From Verrucomicrobiota bacterium (GTDB taxonomy: Bacteria > Verrucomicrobiota > Verrucomicrobiia > Limisphaerales > UBA8199), in assembly GCA_026397855.1 (NCBI GenBank), contig JAPLUA010000062.1, forward strand, positions 1-15,279: a DNA stretch of 15,279 nt, read 5' to 3'. The notes under the pieces are model-generated. The model did no database searches and was not told where the DNA came from. It saw nothing but the letters and a program-made list of their open reading frames with translations. A program made the position numbers and the translations under genes. Shown here one piece after another: positions 8,192-15,080 of the stretch (positions are counted from its first letter, which is position 1; each line of letters opens with the position of its first letter).

Positions 8192-8298
8192 CCTCCCTCT
8201 CCCCTTCAGAAGGGGAGAGGGGTCCCCTTGTTCGCAAGCCACGGTCCACGAAACGAGCCTCCTCTCCCCTGCCCTCCTCCCGCGGCGGGAGGAGAGGG
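8192..8298. repeat. Pair of GC-rich palindromes, REP-like extragenic element
   Basis: Two strong inverted repeats lie close together in the gap before the sialidase fusion gene. The first is CCTCTCCCCTT (8196-8206), loop CAG, AAGGGGAGAGG (8210-8220). The second is CTCCTCCCG (8274-8282), loop CGG, CGGGAGGAG (8286-8294). Two further C/T-rich tracts, CTCTCCCC and CCCTCCTCC, sit between them. This composition of CTCTCCCC arms facing GGGGAGAG arms resembles dispersed extragenic palindromes of environmental bacterial genomes. Short reading frames through it are low-complexity and not credible genes. Confidence 0.5.
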
Positions 8299-8325
8299 AG
8301 AAGATGATCCTCCCATGAAGAACTC

Positions 8326-11300
8326 GTGAGACTTAGAGGAATGAGCCTTGTGCAGCGCGCCACGCCTTTTGCTGCTTGCCGGGCGCTGGTTGCGGGATTG
8401 CTGCTCCTGGCCGGCTCCCGTGCCCTGTCGTCCACCAACCTGTTTACGAGCGGGCAGAATGGCTACAACACCTACCGCATCCCGACGCTGTATGAGACCA
8501 CCAACGGGGTCTTGCTCGCTTTCTGCGAAGGCCGCAAGAATTCATCGAGCGACACCGGCGACATTGACACCCTCCTGCGGCGAAGCTTTGACGGCGGCCT
8601 GACCTGGACAACGCAGCAGGTGGTCTGGAGCGATGGTGCCAACACCTGCGGCAACCCGACGGTGGTGCAGGATCGCACCAACGGCCGCATCTGGCTGTTC
8701 CTGACCTGGAACAACGGCCAGGATACGCAGGCCGCGATTCAGGCCGGCACCAGCATTGACGTGCGCAAGATCTATTCGTGCTTCAGCGACGACAGCGGCG
8801 CGACGTGGTCGGCTCCCGTCAGCCGCTTTGGGGAAGTGCAACCGCCGACCATCCGGTGGGACGCAACCGGTCCAGGCCGCGGCATCCAGATCGTGAGCGG
8901 CAGCTACCCCGGCAGGCTGATCATTCCGGCCAACGGCAGGAATATTCAGAGCGACGATCACGGTCTGACCTGGAGCCAGAGCACGTGGTTGCCGGGCGGC
9001 TCCAGCGAGTCGCAGGAAGTGGAGATTTCAGGCGGGGTGCTGCTGCGCAATGACCGGGCGACGGGAGGGAACGCCGCATACAACGCCCGGATCTTTTGCC
9101 GCAGCGCCAATCAAGGCGCGTCATGGGGGGCGCTGGAAATCCGGCAGGACCTCCCCTGCCCCGTTTGCCAGGCGAGCACGATTGCCGTGGCTCACCCTGA
9201 CGGCATGAACGGCCGGATGCTGGTATTTGCCAACCCATCGGCCACCACGCGGGTCAACATGACCATCCAGTGCAGCCTGGATGACGGTGTCACCTGGCCT
9301 TTCAGCCGGCAGGTCTATTCGGGCTCCTCGGCCTACTGCTGCCTGACGCCCATTGGCAGCACCTACGTCGGCCTGCTCTATGAGCGGGACAGTTACGGCC
9401 GGATCACCTTTGACAAGTTTGCCATGGACCAGCTCGCTCCAAGCTCACGAATCTCCACCTGGGACGGCGGCGGCGCGGATGTGTCCTGGGGAACGGCGGC
9501 GAACTGGACCAACCATGCGACGCCCACATTCGACAGCGGGCTTGATGTCGTGTTTCATTCCGTCGGCGCGGGCAAACTGACCAATGCCATCGGGGCTGAC
9601 CGGACAATCCGGTCGCTGACCTTCAACGCCGATGCGGATAGCGACGTCGGCATTTACCTGGCAGAAGCCATCAGCTCCCCGGCAACCAATCTTGTGCTGA
9701 CTTTCGCTGCCGGGGGCGGCAGCGCGACAAACACGGTGGCGACCGGCGCAGCAGGGAGTTTTACCATTGGAGTCGGTGGAAGCGGCGGACCAGGTTCCAT
9801 CACCCTGGCTGACAATCTGATCGTGAACCATAACGGCAGCGGCGAACTGAGGTTTGATCGCCCCATTTCCGGGCCCGGAGGCATCACCAAGCTTGGAAGC
9901 GGGCGGCTCTACCTGCGGCAGAGCAATCTTTACACCGGCAGCACCGCCATCAACGCGGGAACAGTCATTACCGGCGGCAATACGGGCGCGTTCGGCGACG
10001 CCACCACCTCCGGACCCTTGTATCTCAATGGCGGAACTGTGGCCAACAGCACCGCTGCCAGCCGCCCGGTTTACAACAATGTCACCATGGGAGGCGACTT
10101 CACGGTTGGCGGCGTGGCTGGATACGGGGCCGGTTTGCTGACCTTCTCCGGCTCCTTCAATCTCGGCGGCGCCGCCCGCACGCTCACCATCAACAGCCCC
10201 GTCACCCTGTCCGGCGCGGTCAGCAACGGCGGCCTGGCAAAATCCGGCCCGGAAACCCTCACGCTTGCGGGCGTCAACACCTACACCGGCCAGACCGTTG
10301 TCTATGCCGGCACACTGCAACTCGGAGACGGCGCCGGCAGTGGCAGCCTGGATGCTGCCACCGCCATCGCCATCGGTCCCGGTGGCATCTTCCAATTCAG
10401 CCGCACCAACAATCTCAGTTCCTTCGCCAACAATCTTTCGGGCATTGGCACCCTCATCAAAACCAATACCGGCGAACTCGGGCTAACCGGCACCAATTCC
10501 TTTTCCGGCACTTTGGACATCCAGCAAGGGAAGCTCGGCTTGTCCGGCGCGGCCTGTGTTAATGGCGCTCCCGATGTCAACGTCGCTTCCGCTGGCACCT
10601 TGAGCGTCGGTTCCGGTTTCCTCGGCGGGGTTGCGAACATCGGCAACCTGTCTGGCCAGGGTCGGGTTGATCCCGTATATGGCCAGGGAACAGCCCTCCG
10701 CACCCTGCAGGTCAACCAGGAGGCCGACGCCACTTTCTCCGGCGCTATCGCAGACGGCACCTACGGGCGCGTCCTGGCCCTCACAAAAGCCGGTCCGGCC
10801 ACGCTCACGCTGTCCGGCACGAACACTTACGGTGGCGGGACGGCGATGGGCGGGAATGGCAGCATCGGGGGCCGGGTCGGCATCGAGAGTGGCGGCACCT
10901 TGTCCCCCGGCACTGCCATCGGCACGCTGACAATAAACGGCAGCCTCGATCTGGCGGGCACGACGTGGATGGAGGTCAACCCCACCAACCGACAGTGCGA
11001 TTTCGTCCAGGGTCTAACGAATCTCACCTATGGCGGCGCGCTGGTCGTCAGCAATGTCGCCGGTCCGGCCAACCCGCCCGAGGTGGGGCAGAACTTCCAG
11101 CTTTTCGCGGTGCCGGCGGCGCGCTCCGGTAACTTCAGCAGCATCACTCCCCCCTTGACCGGGGGGCGGACCTGGAACTTCAACCCGACCAACGGCATGT
11201 TGAGCGTGGTGAGTGGAACCGCAACTCGCCCGACCAACATCAGTTGCCGTGTGATCAACGGGATCGTCTTGCTGGCCTGGCCCTCCTCCCACCTGGGCTG

Positions 11301-11439
11301 GATTGCCCAGTCCAACGCCCTGAACGTGGCGAATCCGGCCAACTGGCTTGATATTCCCGGATCGTCCGGCGTGACGAACTTGAATGTCATCCCCAGCCCG
11401 GCCAGGACGAGCGTGTTCTATCGCCTGCGATCACCGTGA
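8326..11439 (+). CDS. Secreted GH33-type sialidase fused to PATR repeats (1,037 residues)
   Basis: It is predicted to cleave terminal sialic acids from glycans outside the cytoplasm. The start is the GTG at 8326 or, as likely, the ATG at 8341; both precede a hydrophobic export signal (ALVAGLLLLAGSRALSS). Residues ~37-370 form the six-bladed sialidase fold. Visible features are YRIP (R51), R70 and acid/base D76, Asp boxes starting at S87, S154, S209, S260 and S317, E233, R255, R309, Tyr nucleophile Y337 and E353. From W379 (9460) to about 10323 the protein copies the PATR passenger of the 1023-2399 gene. From about 10441 it resembles the tail of the giant gene, ending in the WP...GWIAQSN...FYRL module. 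At least four PATR repeats are recognisable, and there is no beta-barrel or PEP-CTERM. The repeats may display or tether the enzyme. The next sialidase starts 23 bases downstream, suggesting one transcript. Trans-sialidase or a nonulosonic-acid-specific activity are alternatives. Confidence 0.9.
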   Translation: MRLRGMSLVQRATPFAACRALVAGLLLLAGSRALSSTNLFTSGQNGYNTYRIPTLYETTNGVLLAFCEGRKNSSSDTGDIDTLLRRSFDGGLTWTTQQVVWSDGANTCGNPTVVQDRTNGRIWLFLTWNNGQDTQAAIQAGTSIDVRKIYSCFSDDSGATWSAPVSRFGEVQPPTIRWDATGPGRGIQIVSGSYPGRLIIPANGRNIQSDDHGLTWSQSTWLPGGSSESQEVEISGGVLLRNDRATGGNAAYNARIFCRSANQGASWGALEIRQDLPCPVCQASTIAVAHPDGMNGRMLVFANPSATTRVNMTIQCSLDDGVTWPFSRQVYSGSSAYCCLTPIGSTYVGLLYERDSYGRITFDKFAMDQLAPSSRISTWDGGGADVSWGTAANWTNHATPTFDSGLDVVFHSVGAGKLTNAIGADRTIRSLTFNADADSDVGIYLAEAISSPATNLVLTFAAGGGSATNTVATGAAGSFTIGVGGSGGPGSITLADNLIVNHNGSGELRFDRPISGPGGITKLGSGRLYLRQSNLYTGSTAINAGTVITGGNTGAFGDATTSGPLYLNGGTVANSTAASRPVYNNVTMGGDFTVGGVAGYGAGLLTFSGSFNLGGAARTLTINSPVTLSGAVSNGGLAKSGPETLTLAGVNTYTGQTVVYAGTLQLGDGAGSGSLDAATAIAIGPGGIFQFSRTNNLSSFANNLSGIGTLIKTNTGELGLTGTNSFSGTLDIQQGKLGLSGAACVNGAPDVNVASAGTLSVGSGFLGGVANIGNLSGQGRVDPVYGQGTALRTLQVNQEADATFSGAIADGTYGRVLALTKAGPATLTLSGTNTYGGGTAMGGNGSIGGRVGIESGGTLSPGTAIGTLTINGSLDLAGTTWMEVNPTNRQCDFVQGLTNLTYGGALVVSNVAGPANPPEVGQNFQLFAVPAARSGNFSSITPPLTGGRTWNFNPTNGMLSVVSGTATRPTNISCRVINGIVLLAWPSSHLGWIAQSNALNVANPANWLDIPGSSGVTNLNVIPSPARTSVFYRLRSP
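9460..10323 (+). repeat. PATR passenger segment duplicated from/with 1170-2018
   Basis: Residues 379-666 of the sialidase fusion align end to end with residues 50-332 of the PEP-CTERM protein. Shared blocks include TWDGGGAD, PTFD..LDVVF, RTIRSLTF.ADAD, GAAGSF.IG, SGPLYLNGGT / SGPMYLNGGT, YNNVTMGGDF, LLTFSG.FNLG, NSPVT and GVNTYTG. By eye about two thirds of residues agree, while codons differ widely, so the exchange is not recent. The match begins just after the signal peptide of the shorter protein and just after the sialidase domain here. Confidence 0.85.
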
Positions 11440-11462
11440 CAGGGCAGGCCCTAACCGAACTT

Positions 11463-12689
11463 ATGAGAAAGCAAGTAATTCAAATCGCGCGCATCGCCGC
11501 CCTGGCGGCCGGGCTTGCCCTGGTATCCGCCGGCGCAAATGCGAGCTCCGCGCCGGAAGCGGTGCCTGCGAGCGAACCGGTATTCATCAGCGGACAGGGC
11601 GGCTATCACACCTACCGCATCCCCGCGCTGGCAGTGACCCCCCGGGGCACCGTCCTGGCCTTTTGTGAAGGGCGCAGGAACTCGGGCGGGGACAGCGGCG
11701 ACATTGACCTGGTGCTCAAACGCTCGGGGGACCACGGCCAGACCTGGAGCGACCAGCAGGTCGTGTGGAACGATGGCGGCGACACCTGCGGCAACCCCTG
11801 CCCCGTCGTGGACCGCGAGACGGGCACGATCTGGCTGGTGATGACCTGGAACCGCGGCGACGACCATGAGAACCAGATCATTGCTGGAACCAGCAAGGAC
11901 ACGCGGCGCATCTTTGTCAGCAGCTCCGGCGACGATGGCCGCACCTGGTCCCGACCGCGCGAAATCACCGCGGATGTGAAGTCAACCAACTGGACCTGGT
12001 ATGCCACCGGCCCGGGCAACGGCATCCAGATCGAGCGCGGTCCCCGGCAGGGCCGGCTCATCATCCCCTGCGACCATATCGAGGCGGACACAAAACACTA
12101 CTACTCGCACATCATCTATTCGGATGACCACGGGAAAACCTGGAAGCTAGGCGGCTCGACGCCCGAACCCCAGGTTAATGAGTGCGAGGTGGTGGAACTC
12201 TCCGGCGGAAGGCTGATGCTCAACATGCGCAATTATGACCGAGCAAAGAGGAGTCGCCAGGTGGCCATCAGCGAAGACGGCGGATTGACCTGGAAGGAGC
12301 AGCGGTTTGACGAGGCGCTGATCGAGCCGATTTGCCAGGCCGCCATAGAGCGCTATCGTTGGTCGGCTCAAGGCAAGCCCGGTGTTATCCTGTTCAGCAA
12401 CCCGGCCAGCGCGAATGGCCGAAAGAATATGACCATCCGCGCCAGTTTTGACGACGGCCAGACCTGGCCCGCGTCGCGCGTGCTGCATGCGGGGCCAAGC
12501 GCCTATTCCGGCCTGGCCGTGCTCGGTGACGGACGGATCGCCTGCCTTTTCGAGGCCGGCTCCACCAATGCCTATGAGAAGATCGTCCTGAGCCGTTTCC
12601 CTTTGGATTCGCTCGGTGGTCCGCGCCCGGAGCAATCGGGTGCCACTGGCGGCGCCCGGGATGCCGCTAAAGCGACTGCTCGCAGATGA
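11463..12689 (+). CDS. Secreted exo-alpha-sialidase (GH33-type), single-domain
   Basis: The reading frame opens at a GTG (11436) overlapping the previous stop, but the ATG at 11463 gives a textbook signal peptide (MRKQVIQIARIAALAAGLAL, cleavage near GANA/SS) and 408 residues, normal for a one-domain sialidase. Visible features are YRIP with R52; EGRRN with R71 and acid/base D77; GDID; five Asp boxes starting at S88, S155, S220, S270 and S328 (each ending T-W); E245 in VVELSGG; arginines R265 and R320; nucleophile Y348 in GPSAYSG; and E364. All expected catalytic residues are present, and the enzyme should be active in the periplasm or outside. It is a paralogue of the sialidase half of the preceding gene. 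The MFS gene starts 16 bases after its stop, which supports an operon of glycan cleavage and uptake. No strong Shine-Dalgarno site precedes the chosen start. Confidence 0.93.
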   Translation: MRKQVIQIARIAALAAGLALVSAGANASSAPEAVPASEPVFISGQGGYHTYRIPALAVTPRGTVLAFCEGRRNSGGDSGDIDLVLKRSGDHGQTWSDQQVVWNDGGDTCGNPCPVVDRETGTIWLVMTWNRGDDHENQIIAGTSKDTRRIFVSSSGDDGRTWSRPREITADVKSTNWTWYATGPGNGIQIERGPRQGRLIIPCDHIEADTKHYYSHIIYSDDHGKTWKLGGSTPEPQVNECEVVELSGGRLMLNMRNYDRAKRSRQVAISEDGGLTWKEQRFDEALIEPICQAAIERYRWSAQGKPGVILFSNPASANGRKNMTIRASFDDGQTWPASRVLHAGPSAYSGLAVLGDGRIACLFEAGSTNAYEKIVLSRFPLDSLGGPRPEQSGATGGARDAAKATARR

Positions 12690-12705
12690 GAATGCCCCCC
12701 GCAGC

Positions 12706-13947
12706 ATGAGCGACCTCTCCAAGATCACGACCCGGGCATGGCTGGTCGTGGCGCTGCTTTGGCCGGTGGCGTGCCTGAATTATCTGGACCGGCTGATGAT
12801 CACAACGATGCGCGACTCCATCAAGGCGGAGATCGCGATGACCGATGCGCAATTTGGCCTGCTCACCTCCGTCTTCCTGTGGGTCTATGCGCTGCTGAGC
12901 CCGTCGGCAGGGTATCTGGCCGACCGTTTCAGCCGGGGCAAGGTGATCGTCGGCAGCCTGTTCGTCTGGTCTGCGGTAACCTGGCTCACGGCCCACGCCC
13001 AGGACTTCAACCAGTTGCTGTTGGCCCGCGCGTTGATGGGGGTGAGCGAGGCGTGCTACATCCCGGCGGCGCTGGCGCTGATCACGGATTATCATCGCGG
13101 CCCGAGCCGTTCGTTGGCAACCGGTCTGCACATGAGCGGACTTTACGCCGGCGCGGCGCTCGGCGGGCTGGGCGGGGTGCTGGCGGAGCACTTCAGGTGG
13201 CAGAGCGCGTTCAACCTCTTCGGCATCATCGGAATCGTTTACAGCGTGGTGCTGATCCTCACGCTCAAGGAAGCGCCGGTGGCGGCGGTCGAAGCGCGCC
13301 CGGCTGGCGGCAAGCCGGAGGAAAAACCCAGCCTGTCCGCCGCGCTCGGCTACCTCTTCCGGCAGCCCTCGTTTTGGGCTTTAGTCAGCTACTTCGGCCT
13401 GCTGTCCATCGCCAACTGGGCTATCTATGGCTGGCTGCCAACCTACATGGGCCAGCAGTTCAAACTGGGCCAGGGCGCAGCCGGCATGTCCGCGACCGCA
13501 TACATCCAGGCGGCGTCCCTCGCCGGCGTGTTGATTGGCGGCGTGTGGGCCGACCGCTGGTGCCGCGGCAACCTCCGCGCGCGGGTATTTGTGCCTGCGA
13601 TCGGATTCTGCGCGGCGGCGCCAGCGCTGTACCTGTCGGCCTCGACCAGCGCGCTGGCGGTGGCGGTGGCGGGGCTGCTTGTGTTCGGCCTGGCGCGCGG
13701 ATTTGGCGACGCGAACAACATGCCCGTTCTCTGCCAGATTGCCCCGGCGCGCTACCGCGCCACAGGCTATGGCGTCATGAATCTCGTCGCCTGTGTCCTG
13801 GGCGGCGCGATGACCTACGTGGCCGGGGCGCTCAAGGATGCGAACGTGGGCCTCGAAAAGGTATTCCAATGCTGCGCTGGCGGCCTGGTCCTGGCTGTGC
13901 TGGCACTCTTGCTGGTAAAGCCCAGGAAGGAGCTGGAGAATGCTTGA
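12706..13947 (+). CDS. MFS transporter, candidate sialic/sugar-acid importer
   Basis: A 413-residue hydrophobic protein with about twelve predicted membrane segments, normal for the major facilitator superfamily. The first helix (AWLVVALLWPVACLNYLDR) is followed by the signature loop between helices 2 and 3, GYLADRFSRG at 69-78. The cytoplasmic loop between the halves is charged (about 188-210, EAPVAAVEARPAGGKPEEKP). A second, weaker copy of the loop motif occurs at about 279-288 (VWADRWCRGN). The ATG at 12706 is preferred; upstream in-frame starts at 12616 and 12661 overlap the sialidase gene and add a non-membrane leader. Its place between a sialidase and a sugar-acid-type aldolase suggests uptake of a released sialic or related acid; the substrate cannot be read from the sequence. 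The next gene follows after 66 bases. Confidence 0.9.
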   Translation: MSDLSKITTRAWLVVALLWPVACLNYLDRLMITTMRDSIKAEIAMTDAQFGLLTSVFLWVYALLSPSAGYLADRFSRGKVIVGSLFVWSAVTWLTAHAQDFNQLLLARALMGVSEACYIPAALALITDYHRGPSRSLATGLHMSGLYAGAALGGLGGVLAEHFRWQSAFNLFGIIGIVYSVVLILTLKEAPVAAVEARPAGGKPEEKPSLSAALGYLFRQPSFWALVSYFGLLSIANWAIYGWLPTYMGQQFKLGQGAAGMSATAYIQAASLAGVLIGGVWADRWCRGNLRARVFVPAIGFCAAAPALYLSASTSALAVAVAGLLVFGLARGFGDANNMPVLCQIAPARYRATGYGVMNLVACVLGGAMTYVAGALKDANVGLEKVFQCCAGGLVLAVLALLLVKPRKELENA

Positions 13948-13993
13948 GCCGGAAAACAGCAACAGGCGGCCCGACCAGCCGAATGCTCACCCT

Positions 13994-14000
13994 GAAGGAG
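13994..14000 (+). promoter_or_regulatory. Ribosome binding site for the aldolase gene
   Basis: GAAGGAG lies 13 bases before the ATG at 14014. The spacing is longer than the usual 5-9 bases, but this is the clearest Shine-Dalgarno-like site in the window and supports that start. The rest of the 66-base gap shows nothing else. Confidence 0.5.
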
Positions 14001-14013
14001 TCATCCTTTTCAA

Positions 14014-14946
14014 ATGAGACCGCTCGCGGCCAGCCAGATTCGTGGCAACTGGGCCACCCTGATCACAGCATGGAACGTGGACGACTCGCTGGATCTCGGG
14101 CGCGTAGCGGCGGAAATTGACGTGCTCGTCGCCGCGCGGGTGGACGGCATTTACTCCAACGGAACAGCGGGTGAGTTCCATGCGCAGACCGAGGAGGAGT
14201 TCGACCGAATCTCGGAGTGTTTGGCCGAAAAATGCAATGCCGCCGGGATGCCGTTCCAAATCGGCGTCAGTCACATGAGCGCCCAGATTTCTCGCGAGCG
14301 CCTGCGGCGGGTCGTGCCGCTGTCCCCGAGCGCGGTGCAGGTGATCCTGCCTGATTGGTTTCCCGTGACCGAGGACGAGGCGGTGGCGTTTCTGGAGGGG
14401 ATGAGCGAGGTGGCGAACGGCATCGGCCTGGTGCTCTACAATCCGCCGCACGCCAAGCGGGTTTGGAATCCTGAGCAGATCGGGCGGCTGGCAGCGCGTG
14501 GGCGCGCGTTGACGGGGATCAAAACCGCCGGCGGCGACGACGCCTGGTATGCCTCCATGCGCCAGCATCAGGCTCGGATTAGCGTGTTCGTGCCCGGCCA
14601 TCTTCTGGCCAGCGGCGTCCAACGCGGCGCACACGGAGCTTACTCAAACGTGGCGTGCTTGAATCCAGCCGCCGCCGAGCGCTGGACCGATCAGATGCGG
14701 ACGGACTTGCCCGGCGCACTCGAAGTGGAGCAACGGCTGCGGCGGTTCATGGACGCGTGTATTGCGCCCTTCATCACGGAGCAGAAATACTGCAACGCCG
14801 CCTGCGACCGCTTCATGGCTCTGCTCGGCGGTTGGGCCGACGTCGGCGATAAAATGCGCTGGCCCTATCGCTCCATTCCGGCCAGCGAGGCCACCCGGAT
14901 TCGTCCGATCGCCCAGGAATTGGTTCCGGAGTTCATCAAGCCATGA
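14014..14946 (+). CDS. DapA/NanA superfamily class I aldolase (dihydrodipicolinate synthase family)
   Basis: The 310-residue product has the superfamily layout of a TIM barrel. NGTAGEF at 49-55 corresponds to the G-T/S-T-G-E turn that binds the pyruvate carboxylate. LYNPP at 141-145 supplies the catalytic Tyr (Y142). GIKTAGGD at 168-175 supplies the Schiff-base Lys (K170). Such enzymes reversibly add or remove pyruvate from 2-keto acids in the cytoplasm. Neighbours (sialidases, MFS) suggest N-acetylneuraminate or another 2-keto-3-deoxy sugar acid as substrate. However, the segment after the Lys (VFVPGHLLASGVQRGAHGAY) lacks the G.DE residues of N-acetylneuraminate lyases, and YNPPHAKR replaces YNIPA.SG. 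It looks like a separate subfamily I recall from Planctomycetes and Verrucomicrobia genomes, of unproven substrate. A role in lysine synthesis seems unlikely from context. Its stop overlaps the next ATG (ATGA at 14943-14946), a sign of translational coupling. Confidence 0.88.
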   Translation: MRPLAASQIRGNWATLITAWNVDDSLDLGRVAAEIDVLVAARVDGIYSNGTAGEFHAQTEEEFDRISECLAEKCNAAGMPFQIGVSHMSAQISRERLRRVVPLSPSAVQVILPDWFPVTEDEAVAFLEGMSEVANGIGLVLYNPPHAKRVWNPEQIGRLAARGRALTGIKTAGGDDAWYASMRQHQARISVFVPGHLLASGVQRGAHGAYSNVACLNPAAAERWTDQMRTDLPGALEVEQRLRRFMDACIAPFITEQKYCNAACDRFMALLGGWADVGDKMRWPYRSIPASEATRIRPIAQELVPEFIKP

Positions 14947-15008
14947 GCCAGCAACCGTCGGCCATGACTTCCCGCGAACGCGTCACCGCGGCACTGAACT
15001 GCGAAGAG
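14943..15008 (+). pseudogene. N-terminal remnant of a URO-D-family gene
   Basis: An ATG overlaps the aldolase stop as ATGA, and the frame reads MSQQPSAMTSRERVTAALNC then EE. The part from the second Met resembles the opening of uroporphyrinogen-decarboxylase-family proteins (typically 'MT.RERVL.ALN..EPDRVP'). After NCEE the expected P-D-R-V-P is absent and Arg-rich sequence (RIRHYLRTRPVRHVRR) of no recognised family follows. The frame stays open and runs in frame into the sialidase that starts at 15081. I read it as a deletion joint that removed the URO-D body and brought the next sialidase close. The family call rests on about 15 residues only. It could instead be a chance or native leader of the sialidase. 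Confidence 0.5.
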
Positions 15009-15080
15009 AGAATTCGACACTATTTACGCACACGGCCGGTTCGTCACGTCCGCCGCCTTTTGCTTTCGAACAGACCGATT

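Noticed and set aside
9445..10395. Open frame on the - strand, 316 codons
   Set aside because: It mirrors the antisense frame at 969-2471 only because the + strand segments are paralogous; not independent evidence of a gene.
1023..11439. Classical type V autotransporters
   Set aside because: The repeats are of the autotransporter-associated type, but no C-terminal beta-barrel is present in any of the three PATR proteins; the tails are PEP-CTERM or the QSN...FYRL module.
11436..11462. GTG at 11436 as start of the second sialidase (4-base overlap with the previous gene)
   Set aside because: The added nine residues precede an ideal signal peptide beginning at the ATG at 11463; the overlap start would bury it behind a non-typical leader.
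12738..14120. Overlapping + strand frame of 460 codons across the MFS gene
   Set aside because: Arg/Gly/Pro-rich with no membrane segments, whereas the other frame is a normal 12-helix MFS transporter.
14014..14946. Calling the aldolase nanA or dapA
   Set aside because: Catalytic residues are superfamily-wide, and the sugar-binding residues of NanA are missing while the context argues against lysine biosynthesis, so no gene symbol is given.
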